Positions 43,641 to 55,298 of a DNA stretch of 64,000 nt are shown one piece after another. The position numbers and the translations under genes were made by a program. The notes under the pieces were generated by a model. That model was not told the DNA's origin. It searched no databases and was given only the letters and a program-made list of their open reading frames with translations. Origin of the DNA: Trissonchulus latispiculum (Eukaryota; Nematoda; Enoplea; Enoplida; Ironidae); the NCBI GenBank assembly GCA_030248195.1, contig JASAND010004045.1, forward strand, positions 1 to 64,000, in the 5' to 3' direction. Numbering within the stretch: position 1 is the stretch's first letter; every line of letters starts with the position of its first letter.

Positions 43641-43654
43641 GTGATTCATAAAAA

Positions 43655-44030
43655 ACCTGGAAAACGTCTAGAAAAGTTTGAAAAATGTCTGGAAAGTAAA
43701 CCTGATTGATTCAGAGAAAACCTGGAAAAAGTCTAGAAAAGTCTGGAAAATGTTTGAAAAGTAAGCCAGACTGATTCAAAAAATTGCTGGAAAATGTCTG
43801 GAAAATTCATTCGACAAACGTCCTTGGTCTTGGAAATGCCCTGCAAAGCTCTGGATAAAACCTGGAAAAAGTCAGGAAAGAAATGCGGACGAATCCTAAG
43901 AAAGTCTGGAAAAGTCTGGAAAAGAGTTGGGAAAGTCTGGAAAGTGTCTTAACAATGTCTGGAAAATTTCTGGAAAAAATGTGGAAAATAACAATCCAGA
44001 ATTTTTCCAGGTTTTTTCAGAAAAACGTTT
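43655..44030 (+). repeat. Degenerate GTCTGGAAAA minisatellite
   Basis: About 25 variants of GTCTGGAAAA and CCTGGAAAA in direct orientation, with a higher-order phrase of about 80 bp (GATTCA-x-AAAACCTGGAAAA) at its start. The last unit is followed by an inverted CCAGAATTTTTCCAGG. Confidence 0.7.
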
Positions 44031-44139
44031 TCCGGTGATAAAACATTTTCAAGAGTGGGGTGGTCTGCAAAAAATTGGTTGTTCGTTAAAAAACTGAAAA
44101 ATGTTCTCAATTTTCAGCTATTTTTTTGCGATTTTCAGG

Positions 44140-44468
44140 TACAGCTACGCTCATATTTAAGTTTAAAGAAAAGAAGGTTTTAAAGAAAGATTCTTTTGAA
44201 AGAAAGAGAGATTCTTTCAAAATAAAGAAGGAGGAAAGAAAGTTAAGGTAAAGGTCAAGTGGTAATTTAATCCCTCCCAGTTAAAGCTGTGTGCGTTTGT
44301 TGCACACAATGTCTATGCTTAAATGTGTCACCTGCCATTCAAACTTTTGACCTTCGCCTTAACTTTGGTTTATTGCAAGAAGAAAGAAAGAAAATTTATT
44401 CCGAAAGAAAGAAAGAAAATTCATTTCCAAATATTCTTTCTTTTAACTTAAATTAGAGCGTAGCTGTA
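44140..44468. mobile_element. 329-bp MITE with TACAGCTACGCTC termini
   Basis: The ends TACAGCTACGCTC and GAGCGTAGCTGTA are perfect inverses. Inside lie GAAA-rich arms (44165-44245, 44375-44440) and an inner inverted pair, TTAAGGTAAAGGTCAA and TTGACCTTCGCCTTAA. No coding region. Confidence 0.7.
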
Positions 44469-44608
44469 ATTAATTTCGCAATTTTTCGCTACTCTGGTAA
44501 GTTTTTGGAAATTTTTCTAATTTTTGCCCAACAATTTTCAAACATTTAGGCAGGAGTCCTAAAACTGTTAAGGGGGGGTCGGCCGACGGCCGATTTGGGG
44601 TGGGGGGG

Positions 44609-46020
44609 TATAGTTTCACCAGGGGCAGGGAGGGGTTGGGGGTACTTCCCCCAAAACGCCCCCGGCCCTTTTTGGAGTCAAAAAGTTAGCTAAGTTTTCC
44701 CAAAAATGGTCATTTTTTAAAAACGTTTTCTCAAATTTTTGCTTAAAATCTCCTTAAGGTGCTGGTATCCCTTTGTGCAGTGCTTTTGTGGTGATTTTTT
44801 TGAAACGCCATAACTTTCTCAATCTTGTGAGCTGGGAAGAGCTTTATGTATTGGTTTAAAGCTTATTATCTGTACAGTCAGATTAGCTTACGAAACTGGC
44901 AAAATTAGTAAAAAATAGCAGAAATCTTCTGACTTGCTAACATCTAACAGGATGATGAATGCAGACTGAACATTTTTGAACATCGATTTTTCAAAACTGA
45001 AGAATCGGCCAAAAGTTCTTTTTAACCCTGATATGAAGGACATGTGGGCCGAGGGATTTTTTGGATTTGTCTTAGCAAGTCTTAACGGTCGAGAAAATCG
45101 ACCAATTGCACGATAACACGAAATTTCGCAACTTCGCGTTGAGTTTTCTTGCTACTCGATGCGTTTTTGCCCAAACCAAGAAAAACGCCTCCGCAGAAGT
45201 GCGAATTTCGACTCTGGCAAATATCTCCGGAATCCTTCGAGTAGTTTTTGAGAAATCGGTGTTCGAAACAAAATAATTGCAACATTGCCAAAATGGCTTT
45301 CAGGCCGAATCTCTAGCTTAAAAGTAATAAAACCGGCTAATAGGCGTTTATAAAACGTGCATTTGGACGCTAGACGTTAGACTGTGTATCGATTGAGTAA
45401 TATTGTACCAAACTTGTCCGTAAGATTTGGCAGTAATTTTGAAAAAACTAATTTCCTCGAAAATGGCCATTTTTTGACCCCCAAAATGGTTTTTTGCTTA
45501 AACTTAACCACTGCAGATAACTCAAAGGCTGTAAAAGAAAAATGTTCATTTTCGTGTCCTCTTTCCAGCCATGAGTGATAACCAATCCCGTGTCTGGTCC
45601 TGGTCAACCTACTGGGGGCCTAAGGCCAAAAACCAAAACACTCTCATCTTTTCGCCTAAAAATACGGGAACGGGACTGGTCCCAGAATATTAAAGAGCAC
45701 AAAAATAGGTTATTTCGTAAGTTTCAGCTATTTTCCTAAAGGACTAAAGCCGTATGAGTCAAAAATACCCAAAAGGAAACCAGCACCTTAAATCCGCGTA
45801 TAAACGACTAAAACTATCAAAACCGGCCTTGTTTTCACGGAAAAAGCGTTAAAATACAGAAAATTTTGCATTTTTAGGCCATTCTTTGGATTCTCTGAGG
45901 TCCCAAATTTGGGATGGGGTTCGGGGGGGGTACCCCCCATCAAATTTCGCGGGTCGACCACCAAATTTCCAGAGCTTACCTCTCCCCCAACCAAAAACCA
46001 AAATTTCCGGTGAAACTATG
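44609..46020 (+). mobile_element. CATAGTTTCACC hAT-like element, split by a TTAA element
   Basis: The ends TATAGTTTCACC and GGTGAAACTATG, and the internal series AAAAAGTTAGCTAA ... GAAAATTTTGCATTTTT, match 51626-52055 and 53668-54081. The element at 44754-45791 interrupts it; the intact relatives supply the uninterrupted sequence. A probable 8-bp target of T plus G run cannot be fixed exactly because of the homopolymer. Confidence 0.7.
44754..45791 (+). mobile_element. TTAA-site element, copy B, with empty-site proof
   Basis: TTAA at 44754-44757 and 45788-45791; ends GGTGCTGGTATCC and GGAAACCAGCACC; 1030 bp between. Left and right flanks rejoin as AAAATCNCNTTAAANCC, which is what the uninterrupted relatives show (for example near 7450 and 51833 in reverse complement): one TTAA became two. 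That is piggyBac-style TTAA duplication. No transposase is encoded. Confidence 0.85.
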
Positions 46021-46218
46021 GTGGGGGGATGGGGGGAGGGTTTGGAAAAATTTTCAGGGGTGAGGGTCGGCGACCCCTCCATTTGGGGGAGGGATCCCCC
46101 CTTATGCCCCCTTCCCCATTGCCCCATTCCCCAACACCCCATTTACTTTATATACTAGAGGGGGGCGGGGGAACCCCCCAGTTTTCGGGTCCCCACTTGA
46201 CCACTTCCCCCCCCCCCC

Positions 46219-46785
46219 CATAGGTGAACCAGGCTACAGTTTACCCCCTGCGACTGCGAGACCCCCCCCACGGAGAGGCCAGACCCCCCTCCCCCCCTAC
46301 CCGGCCTCAACTACTCCCCCCCCCAAGCCGAGCTCAAACCCCCCTCCCCCCCCCCCTAAAACTGGGTCTAAACCAAGTAAAAAATGCAAAATTTTTGAAA
46401 AATGTTTTTGCAATTTTTTGCAATTTCTGAAAATTTTGAAAAAAATCGAAAAAATGGATGTAAATCAGCTATAAACAGCTAAAGATGGTTATTTATAGCA
46501 ATTAAAAGGTAATATACGCAATTATAAACCAGAATCTGGGCTAATTTAAGCATATTTTAGCACAAATTTGTCAATTTTCAAGCACTGTTTTCGCATACGA
46601 AAACTATTGGCAGAAGCTTTTGAGTACGTTGAATGTACTGTACATCGAAAAAGGAGCATTTTTAGCAAAAAAAACTTGGGACAGTTTAGGGGGGTCCCCC
46701 CCCCCAAATTTCGGATTTTGGTGGGGTCCCCCGAGCCGAATTTGGACCTTCTACTCCCCCAACCCAAACAGGTGGTACACCTATG
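46219..46785 (+). mobile_element. Intact CATAGGTGTACC-family hAT-like element
   Basis: Runs from CATAGGTGAACC to GGTACACCTATG, 567 bp, collinear with the host element of the nest at 7242-9977 but without its insertions. C- and G-run blocks lie near both ends. It sits inside a C tract, so its target duplication cannot be read. The stretch 46021-46218 before it is G/C-run sequence. Confidence 0.8.
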
Positions 46786-46955
46786 CCCCCCCACGCGGCC
46801 CTACCCCCAGTTTTTTGGGCTTCCCCCCCACCGCCACCACTCATTATAGGGTACCCAGAAAATGCCAAATTTTGAGGATTTATGGCCAAAAATCATTTTT
46901 TGGTACTCAAACTCCATTTTTGAGCACTTTTTAGCATAGTTATAGCGGTATATAT

Positions 46956-49750
46956 TAGGGATCGACCGGAATTCCGGTTCCGGTTCCGGTTCCGGTGCTT
47001 TTTGGTTCCGGTTCCGGTTCCGGTTTTTGAAAACGTACCGGAACCGGAACCAATTTTAGCCTATTAAAAGCAAAATTTTATTAAAATTTTCAAAATTTTT
47101 GTTTAACTTTTTGAAAAACTGCGATTCTTGTCTAACCAGAAAATATGATTTATTCAAAAATTTTCGCCTGCGGCGCTATTTCATTACTTAGAATGTTTAG
47201 AATTTATAATAATAATGTCTAATGTATCGTTGTTATGAATATTAATACATTATAAAATAAAAATTATATTTAAAATATATAATACTTAAAATCAGATTAA
47301 TAGATAGCACTAATTTAAGTAGTGGTAGAAGATACCTAATGCTATGAAATCATTGAAGCTTTGGCGTAGACCTACGCTATCTCAAAATTATACAGTGCAC
47401 TGTTGTATGATCAAATGTCAGTTTAAGCATAAATTTGATCGTTTTCGTTGTATGAATAGCATGGACTAAAGTTTATTGCATGTTTGTTTAGTAATTAATT
47501 TATTATGGGGATCAACAGCATATTAAAAATATTATATATTAAAAAATTACGGATGGAACAATTAGCAAGGGTTTTTAAAAAATATTTTGAAGAAACGTCA
47601 TTTAAAATTTTAAAAGCCAGATGAAGCTAGCCAAAAAGGAGAAATTTCGTTTAATTCAACTTGGAGAAATTGTTTAATTCAACTTTCTGTGAAACCTGTG
47701 AAAAACTTTTGGCTTATATGATTAATGGATGAAAATTTATATATGTATTGCAGCCATGCAGAATCCATTTGCATTTTACTCAGAAACTCCAATAACAAAG
47801 TAATTATATATATATTATACTAAGTTTTAATGACAAGCTAGGGAATTAAAAACCGATGTTCTAAACAAGTTTAGCTTATGTAGCTGATGTTTATACCTAC
47901 GTTCATATCCAAATACAGCTAGATTAGATATTACATTACGAAATTTGTTTAATTTTGGCTTGAGCACAGAGAGAATAAAAGTAAACTAAAATCGTAACAG
48001 ATATCTCTCATTTTCTAAAAATGTCAATGGCGGCATAATTTTTTATTTTGTGATTTGAAAATGCTGCAACTTTTCTTGAGGCTCTAGTTATGTAAGTTAA
48101 ATGACTTTTGAATAAAATAAACTTTTTGATTATGACTGGAAATTATCAATCAAGCCAGATAAAAACTAAACATGTTTGACTTATTTTGTCGAAGGAGCAG
48201 TTGTTGGTGCTCGCAAAAATTTTGTGGAATCAATTTCTATCTACTTTACTTATTTAGCTTAATTTAAAAGTCAGCTTAGCCAAGTAAGAAATTAAATATT
48301 ATTTGCCAGTGAATCTCCTTTAAGGTGCTGGTATCCTTTTGTGCAGTGCTTTTGTGGTGATTTTTCGAAACGCTATAACTTTCGCAATTTTGGGAGTTGG
48401 AAAGAGCTTTATACATCGTTTTAAAGCTTATAGTCTGTACATTAACATGAGCTTACGAAACTAGCGAAATTAGCACAAAACTAGCTGAAATTCTCTGACA
48501 TACTGACATCTGATAAACTGAATATAGACCAAAAATTTTTGAACATCGATTTCTCAAAACTGTAGAATCGGCCAAAATTTTTTCTTGTGCTATGATATGA
48601 AGGACATGTGGGCCGAGGGACATTTTTTTGGATTTGGCTCAACAAGTCACAGTACTCCAGAAAATCCGGCAAATGCGGGATGACACGAAATTTCGCAATT
48701 TTCTGTTCAGTTTTCTCACACCTGGAGATGTTTTAGCTCAAACCAAGAAAAATGTCCCTCCGCAATAGGGCGAATTTTCATTCAGCCCAAAATCACGCGA
48801 ATCCATTGGACAGTTTTTGAGAAATCAATGTTCAAAACAAAATAATCGCAATTTTGCCAAAATGGTTTTTCGGCGAATTCCCTAGCTTAAAGCAACGAAC
48901 TCTAGCGAATAGGTATTGATAAAATGCGCAATTGGACGGTGTATCGATTGAGTATAAATAAGCCGAAATTGTCTGTAAGATTTGGCAGTAATTTTGAAAA
49001 AACTGATTTCGTCAAAAATGGTCATTTTTTGACCCCAAAAATCGTTTTTGGCTTATACTGCCTTAACCACTAGAGATAGCTCAAAAGTTGTAAAAGCAAA
49101 AATGTTCATTTTGGTGCCTTCTTTCCAGCCATAACAACCGTGTAGCGACTATGTACTGAGAGAATAAGGGCAAAAACCAAAACTTTCTTATCTTTAAACC
49201 TAAAAATCCGGGACTGGTCCCAGAATGTTAAACAGCACGAAAATAGGGTATTTGGAAAGTTTCATCCACTTTGATAAAGAATTGAAGCTTGTAGGGTCGA
49301 ATTTACACAAAGCGATACCAGCACCTTAAGTCAACTTGGATTCGATTAAATTATTCATCGAAATTAGTATATATAATGTAAAAATATATATAGATGCCGA
49401 GTATTCATAGAAAATGCGCTCGAATAACATAAATATATATAGCATATTTATACCGTGTATAATTAAAATCTTAAAGCTATAGCTAAGTTAAACTATGCTA
49501 TAAGACAAAATTCTCTTAATAAATTGCAATTTCATGTTTTGCATTGAAATAACTATATAAAATAAAATTCAAACGTTATTGCAATGTTGTAGTATATAAC
49601 TACAAAAAAGCGAAAAATCGAGCAAAAATTGTCCAAAACGTCAGAAAAAATTTTCGATTTTTGTAGTGTTAAAGAGCTGGTTCCGGTTCCGGTTCCGGTT
49701 TTTTAAAGCCAGTTCCGGTTCCGGTTTTTTGGAGTTCCGGTCGATCCCTA
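46956..49750. mobile_element. hAT-like element with GGTTCC arrays
   Basis: The terminal repeats TAGGGATCGACCGGAA and TTCCGGTCGATCCCTA lie in an exact 8-bp duplication GTATATAT (46948-46955, 49751-49758). Subterminal arrays of GGTTCC (46970-47055, and 49678-49735) point inward from both ends and look like transposase-binding clusters. Its own length is about 1.8 kb once the TTAA element at 48320-49329 is removed. AT-rich interior without transposase. Confidence 0.88.
48320..49329 (+). mobile_element. TTAA-site element, copy C
   Basis: TTAA at 48320-48323 and 49326-49329; ends GGTGCTGGTATCC and GATACCAGCACC, a near-perfect inverse. Closest to copy B. Nested in the hAT-like element 46956-49750. 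Confidence 0.8.
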
Positions 49751-49835
49751 GTATATATATAAATGTATACATAAATGTAGAAAACAGGCTATTTCTACTG
49801 TATTTTTGGCATTTTCAGATTATTTTACCGTTATC

Positions 49836-50336
49836 CATAGGTGTAACGGGAATTTGGGTTGGGGGCCCCCTCCCCCGGAATTTTGGGGGGGCCCCTTTTT
49901 AGACCCCCCAACCCCCCCCCCACGAGTCACGACCCCCCCCCCAAACCTCCCCCAAAAAAATTTTTCTGTTTTTATGCCAAAAGTAGCATTTTCAGCCATT
50001 GCTAATGCCGAAAAACATGAAATCATTAAGCAATTTTAACATTAGACAGTGTTTGAAAACTCGATAGCCAACATGTTTCTGAGTCCAGAATAAGGTCAAT
50101 ATTGAGTCTAGAAGTCCATAAAACCGTTTTGAACGTGTATTTCTCGCTATAATAAACATGCTAAGCCAAAAATTTGGACTTCTTTGAAAAATTTTGCAAA
50201 ATGTCGCCTAAAAATGCCCAATTTTTGCCCAATTTTCGCGCCTTTGGCGCGACTTCCCCACAAAACTTTCCTGGGGGGGGGGGGGGTTCGGGGGGCCCCC
50301 AAAAGTTAGGGGGGGGGTGGAAAAAATGCATGGGGG
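49836..50336 (-). mobile_element. CATAGGTGTAACGG hAT-like element, partial
   Basis: Starts CATAGGTGTAACGG and is the reverse complement of 7868-8418 in content (GCGCCTTTGGCGCGAC, TGAACGTGTATTTCTCG, CAATATTGAG). The far terminus is obscured by G runs and by the insertion at 50337. Confidence 0.6.
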
Positions 50337-50735
50337 CAGGCGCGTAGCCGGGGGGGGGGGATGGGGGAATTCCCCTCCCGAAATTGTGTTGCCCTCCAGG
50401 AATTTTTTCCTGCCACGTTGAAACGCTCATTTTTCAAAAAATTTTCGCGCCGTCGGCGCGAAATAAGTGTATTATACCATTATAATACTTGTTTCGCACT
50501 AAAAATGAGAACCAATTACCCTATTTGGTGTACTTTGACCACCTTCTGCATTATTTAGGGGCATGAACAAGCACTGCGCCTTAAATATTATTGTAATTTC
50601 AAAGAATGCTCTGTAAAAATTCCTCGAAGGTCACGAAATAAAAAATTTTCAGCTTCTGGGGGCCCCGCTCCGCAGATCCCCCGAAAAAATTTTGCATTCC
50701 CCCCCCCTCGAAATTTTTTTCTGGCTACGCTAGTG
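50337..50735. mobile_element. Short hAT-like element with GCGTAGCC termini
   Basis: Ends CAGGCGCGTAGCC and GGCTACGCTAGTG, inverse with three mismatches; the flanks CATGGGGG and CTGGGGGG may be a degraded 8-bp duplication. It contains a GCGCCGTCGGCGC hairpin and a CTTCTGGGGGCCCC segment like the GGCGGATCC family. 50736-51022 is unassigned. Confidence 0.5.
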
Positions 50736-51386
50736 CTGGGGGGTACCCTTCCTAAACCTCCCCCAATGCCGTTATGAGTTATCCCCTCATTTTTCGCCTA
50801 AAATAAACCCAGAGGCTCTGTTGAGCTAAGAAATGAATGAATTGTTCCTTTGCTGTTAGTGGTTTTATAAAATAATTTCATTTTCATTTTCAAATTTGGG
50901 CTTTTTCCGGCACTTGCGTTTTTTCCCACCGAGTCTAAAGTCACCCTCGGTCGCACCACTCGCACCTAGCTTTTTCTATCCCAAAATTTCTGGAGGGGGA
51001 AGTCTGGGTGGCGGGCTCATTACAGTGGCGGATCCAGGATTTTGAAAAGGGGGGGCCCGCTGAAAATTTTTGGGGGGGATAACCAAAGTTTTTCGGGAGG
51101 GGGGCCAAAATTTTCTTTTTCCAGGAACAAAATATTTTTACAAGAAAATTATATAATATTGTGTATGGAAAGGTTAGTTCACTTGCCAATTGGAAAACAA
51201 CTGAGTTGAAAACATTGAGATGAGTTATTGAGTTGTATATATAATCGATCAGTGGACAACCAAAACGGGAATTGGATGCTTTTCAGAATTTTTCACTTCC
51301 ACGATTTATATATTCTAGAGCACTTTCAGAAGCTGCCAATTATCAATCTTGCATTGCCCATTTGTATATATATATATATATATATA

Positions 51387-52932
51387 TAGTCAAGCGGGAA
51401 AAAAACCCACTTGCCAATGCGGGAAAAAAACCCACCCCCAGTGTGGGCTTACCGGTATGAGCTATCTAGGATTTTAATAGCCTATCTTGAAGAGCATCCA
51501 AAATAACCCTGGAGGGTGTATTATTGTCGCTCCCACTGCTTCCCAGCAAATTTTTTGGGACTTTGAAATTTTCGAAAATTTTGGTCCGTCCAAGTACCGA
51601 AATTGGGCAAACTTTGCCTGGCCACCATAGTTTCCCTGGAACTTTGGGTCTCGGGGGGGGTAAATCTTGGCCAACCTCCGAAATGTGATGGGGGGTACCC
51701 CCCCCAACCCCCCCCAGAATTCGGGCCTCAGAAATTTCGAAAAATGGCCAAAAAATGCAAAATTTTCTGTATTTTAATGCTTTTTCCGAGAAAACAAGGC
51801 TTGTTTTGACAGTTTTAGGCGTTTATACGAGGTTTTAAAGCGATTTTAAGTCAAAATTTGAGAAAATTTTTTCAAAAAATGACCATTTTTCGACCAAATC
51901 TAGCTAACTTTTTGGGTCCAAAAATCGTTGGGGGGGGGGGTTCGGGGGGGGGTAGCCAAAAGTTGGGGGAGGGTAAGTCAAAAAATCTGGGGGGGGGGGT
52001 AAATTTGGTCAAAAATTTTGGGGGGGGGGATACCCCCCCCCCCAAGGAAACTATGCTGGCCACCCTGAACTATATACTGGAAAGACTTAGACCAAAGCGG
52101 ATTGTATCTATATATGTGTAGGGCATCTGTCGCGCATCATAATGATATATGCCACACTGCTCTAACCCCTCCGGTGCGACCTGGGGGTGACCTAGAGTTG
52201 GCGGAAAAAAAGCCCACATGCGGGAAAAAACCCACTTTTCAAAATTGAAAATTTTTCTAAGCATTAGCAGGAAAGGTCAAACGAATACATATATACATTT
52301 GTTTAATAGAGCCTATAGATTAAATTGGTATATATAGGTTTTACCTGGGTTCGATCTGTTATGGGAGGTCCAGGGGGTCAAAATCGGACATAGTGCCATT
52401 TCAAGCCAAAATTTCAATTTGTCCAAAAATATTTTTGCCTTAAAATGGGTCTAGTTTGGCTTTAAATACAAGAAAAACACGTTTTCTATACGATGGAATG
52501 CTTAAACTGCCGAAAATAAACAATTTTTAAAAATTTCCAAAATTTGCCTATGTTTATGTGTTAAACATACCAAATTTTCAAAAGTCACTATGACCTCAAT
52601 TTTTCAACAAAAACTAATATATTTTGATGCAGTTGTACTAAAAACAACCCGCTCTTTCATTTGGAACGGTTAGAAATGCTCCTGGCAACTTGCTAAAAAA
52701 ATTTTCGGGGTGGGTTTTTTCCCGCATATGGGTTTTTTCCCGCATTGGGTTTTTTCCCGCCAGTTTGGGACAATTTTTCTCACTAACGGCGCACCCTAGA
52801 GAGGTGTTCTATAGCTCATAAGAAAGCTTACGACTAGGCCTAGCACCCTGTATAGTCAGTATTTCAATATCTCAAACCAGTAAAAAGTTCTGGCCAAAAA
52901 TCTGAAAAGTGGGTTTTTTCCTCGCTTGACTA
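51387..52932 (-). mobile_element. Complete TAGTCAAGCGGGAAAA element
   Basis: Both ends are present: TAGTCAAGCGGGAAAAAAAC and GTTTTTTCCTCGCTTGACTA, sitting in a TA run of the host. Homologous in reverse complement to 11997-13010. About 1.1 kb of own sequence once 51626-52055 and its target duplication are removed. Clusters of GCGGGAAAAAACCC in direct and inverted orientation occur at both ends and at 52200-52235 and 52705-52765. Confidence 0.8.
51626..52055 (+). mobile_element. Complete CATAGTTTCC hAT-like element with empty site
   Basis: CATAGTTTCC to GGAAACTATG, 430 bp, with exact 8-bp duplication CTGGCCAC (51618-51625, 52056-52063). The host relative at about 12852-12863 shows one uninterrupted copy of this target (in reverse complement). 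G runs of up to ten at 51910-52035. Reading frames here are homopolymer artefacts. Confidence 0.9.
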
Positions 52933-52979
52933 TATACGTTATGAAAGCAGAATAAAATTTGTAAATGCCCGTATATAAG

Positions 52980-53436
52980 CATAGGTGTACCACCTGTTTG
53001 GGTTGGGGGGGAGTAAAATGTCCAAATCTGGCTTGGGGGGGTCTCAAAACTCGGAAATTTTCAAAAAAACTGTACCCACACTTTTTACAGCTAAAAATGG
53101 CCCTTTTTGGACATATATATGTAAAATCGACTATTTTTGACATAAATCTAGTAAAAAAACCACTCGTATTGTGTTTTAAAACCGATTTTTTATATTTAAA
53201 ACCGATTTCTAAATATTTCTAGCCAATTTTTTCAGAAATTTTTGAAAAATTGCAAACATTTTTGCAAAAATTTTGCATTTTTCTCTTGTTTGGACCCAAT
53301 TTTAGGGGGGAGGGGGGTCTGAGCTCGCCTTGGGGGGAGTATATATATAGTCGAGGTCGGGTAGGGGGGAGGGGGGGTTTGGCCTTCTCGTGGGGGGTCT
53401 CACAGGGGGTAAACTGTAGCCTGGTACACCTATATG
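52980..53436 (-). mobile_element. CATAGGTGTACC hAT-like element, copy 3
   Basis: CATAGGTGTACC to GGTACACCTATATG, 457 bp, with 8-bp duplication TATATAAG (52972-52979, 53437-53444). Reverse complement of the 46219-46785 type, shortened in its AT-rich middle. Confidence 0.82.
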
Positions 53437-53667
53437 TATATAAGCCGGTATATATATAGTCATAAAATAAACTGAAATCGTTGAGTACAATTATATACTT
53501 ACAAAACAGGAAAGGAAACAAAATAGAAGACACTTTAAGAGACAGAAGTTCTGTCACAGAACTACGTATGTATATATATACGTAATAAAGCAGCACAGAA
53601 GTATAGTAAAGCTGGCTTACTTCTACTGGGGGGGTGCCCCCCCATTCGGCGACCCCTCCCCCCCCCC

Positions 53668-54081
53668 CATAGTTTCCCTGGAACTTTGGGTCTGGGGGGG
53701 TAAATCTTGGAAGGTTGGTGGTCTACCCAAGAAATGTGATGGGGGTATATACCCCCCCAAACCCCCCCCCCCAGAATTCGGACCTCGGAAATTTCGAAAA
53801 ATGGGCAAAAATGCAAAATTTCCTGTAATTTTGCCCTTTTTTCAAAACAAGGCCTGTTTTCAACGGTTTAGGCGTTTTTGCACCGTTTCAAAGTGATTTT
53901 AAGTCGAAATTTTAGAAAATTTTAAAAATGACCATTTTTTGGCCAAACTTAGCTAACTTTTTGGGCTGGGGGGGTTCGGGGTGGGGTAGCCGAAAGTTGG
54001 GGGAGGGTATCTCAAAAATTCTGGGAGGGGGTAAAATTGGTCAAAAATTAGGGGGGAGTATATACCCCCCCCAAAGGAAAC
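53668..54081 (+). mobile_element. CATAGTTTCC hAT-like element, decayed right end
   Basis: Starts CATAGTTTCCCTGGAACTTT and follows 51626-52055 in order to CCAAAGGAAAC, where the final CTATG is lost. No target duplication visible. Confidence 0.65.
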
Positions 54082-54894
54082 AATTCCCCTCCCCCATTCG
54101 AGGAGCCCCCCCATAAAATTCCGACCTCCCCCCATAACCCCAAAAATTGCCATTTTTAACAATTTTTAGCCTAAATTTTCAAAAATTTTCCGGCTTCACC
54201 GGATTTTTACCTAAATTCAGGCCTGTTGCGGTTCCTTTTTTCTTTTGTTTCCTTTTTTTCGAGACCTTCCTTTTATTTCCTTTTTCGCCCAAAATTCCTT
54301 TTATTTCCTTTTTTTCTGGCTGACTTCAAAAAGTCTAGGAAATTGCACAATTTTTAAGCAAAAATTACGTTTTTGCCCATATTTTTTCAAAAATTTCGGG
54401 CTTCGCCGGGATGTGATCATACGGATTTTAATTTCAAAGTTGGTTTTATATTTTGGACGTATATATTTAATAATAACTTGAGTTGGCTTTACGGTTTTAA
54501 TTTGGTCTGCTTGGCTTTACGGTTTTAATTTGGTCTGCTTGGCTGTAACAGTGTAGATTTAAGCTATAGTAACGGCTGAGCTTTTGCAGTTTCTATGTAG
54601 AGTGCACGAAATAGCAAATTTTAACGATTTTATTCTTTTCAGCACATGTATTGTTTTGTTACTCAACGCTAAGATTATATAAATTTTGATGGTTGTAGGC
54701 CGTTTCCAGGACTTTGCAGCAAGAAAATTTCGAACATGATCTAAACTTCTCGTTTTATCGTTGAGATTTTAAAAATATCTAAAATAGTTTATTATCCCAG
54801 CATGTTTTGTTTATGAATGCGAGCTTACTTATACAGTTTAAAAAGTGAAATGTGTTAACAATGCGGAATTTGATAGGGGATTCGTGTTAACCTG
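54082..54894. other. Non-coding AT-rich stretch
   Basis: Contains GGCTTCACCGG / GGCTTCGCCGG motifs (54190, 54400) and a 34-bp direct repeat TTGGCTTTACGGTTTTAATT (54483 and 54510). No gene. Confidence 0.35.
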
Positions 54895-55298
54895 GACCGG
54901 TTCTATATGAAACCTTGCCAGTTGATGCTGCAAATTTTGATGTTTGATTTTCTCACTTATTATAAGGAATATCGCAAAAATAACTGCAGATACGAAGTCA
55001 GCGACGCCGATTTTACCTGTCGCATGCATAAAATCGCTAATATGAGTTACCCTGACCGAATACTGGGGTTGGTTTTTTCCCATCGGTTGGTTTTTTCCCG
55101 CCATTGGTTTTTTACCCCGGCTAATTAACCGTTTACCGTTAATTACGAATTAACGACAGGACCTAGAGAGGCGATTTATATACCAAAATGACAGTCTAGA
55201 CAGGGCTTGATAAGAAATAATTTATAGCCGGATTGCTCCACTGGGTAGTTCTGCAGAGTCCAAAAAGTGACTACCTTGGTTTTTTTCCCCGACCTCTA
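54895..55298 (+). mobile_element. TAGAGGTCGGGGAAAA element, right half
   Basis: Matches about 11000-11370 nearly base for base (GCCAGTTGATGCTGCAAATT, GACGCCGATTTTACCTGTCG), with GGTTGGTTTTTTCCC repeated at 55068-55115, and keeps the true right end CCCCGACCTCTA at 55298. Confidence 0.7.

Larger units (their letters stand above)
51023..53600 (-). mobile_element. GGCGGATCC hAT-like element, copy 2, host of a nest
   Basis: Starts CAGTGGCGGATCCAGGATTT and follows 9878-9070 in reverse complement (ATTGTGTATGGAAAGGTTAG, CATTGCCCATTTGTATA). It is broken at its (TA)n by 51387-52932, resumes TATATACGTTATGAAAGC, is broken again by 52980-53436, and resumes to CGTAATAAAGCAGCACAGAA near 53600. The distal terminus is missing. 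Confidence 0.75.

Noticed and set aside
43655..44030. Possible CRISPR-like array
   Set aside because: Units are short, degenerate and contiguous without unique spacers of constant length; this is a minisatellite in a eukaryotic genome.
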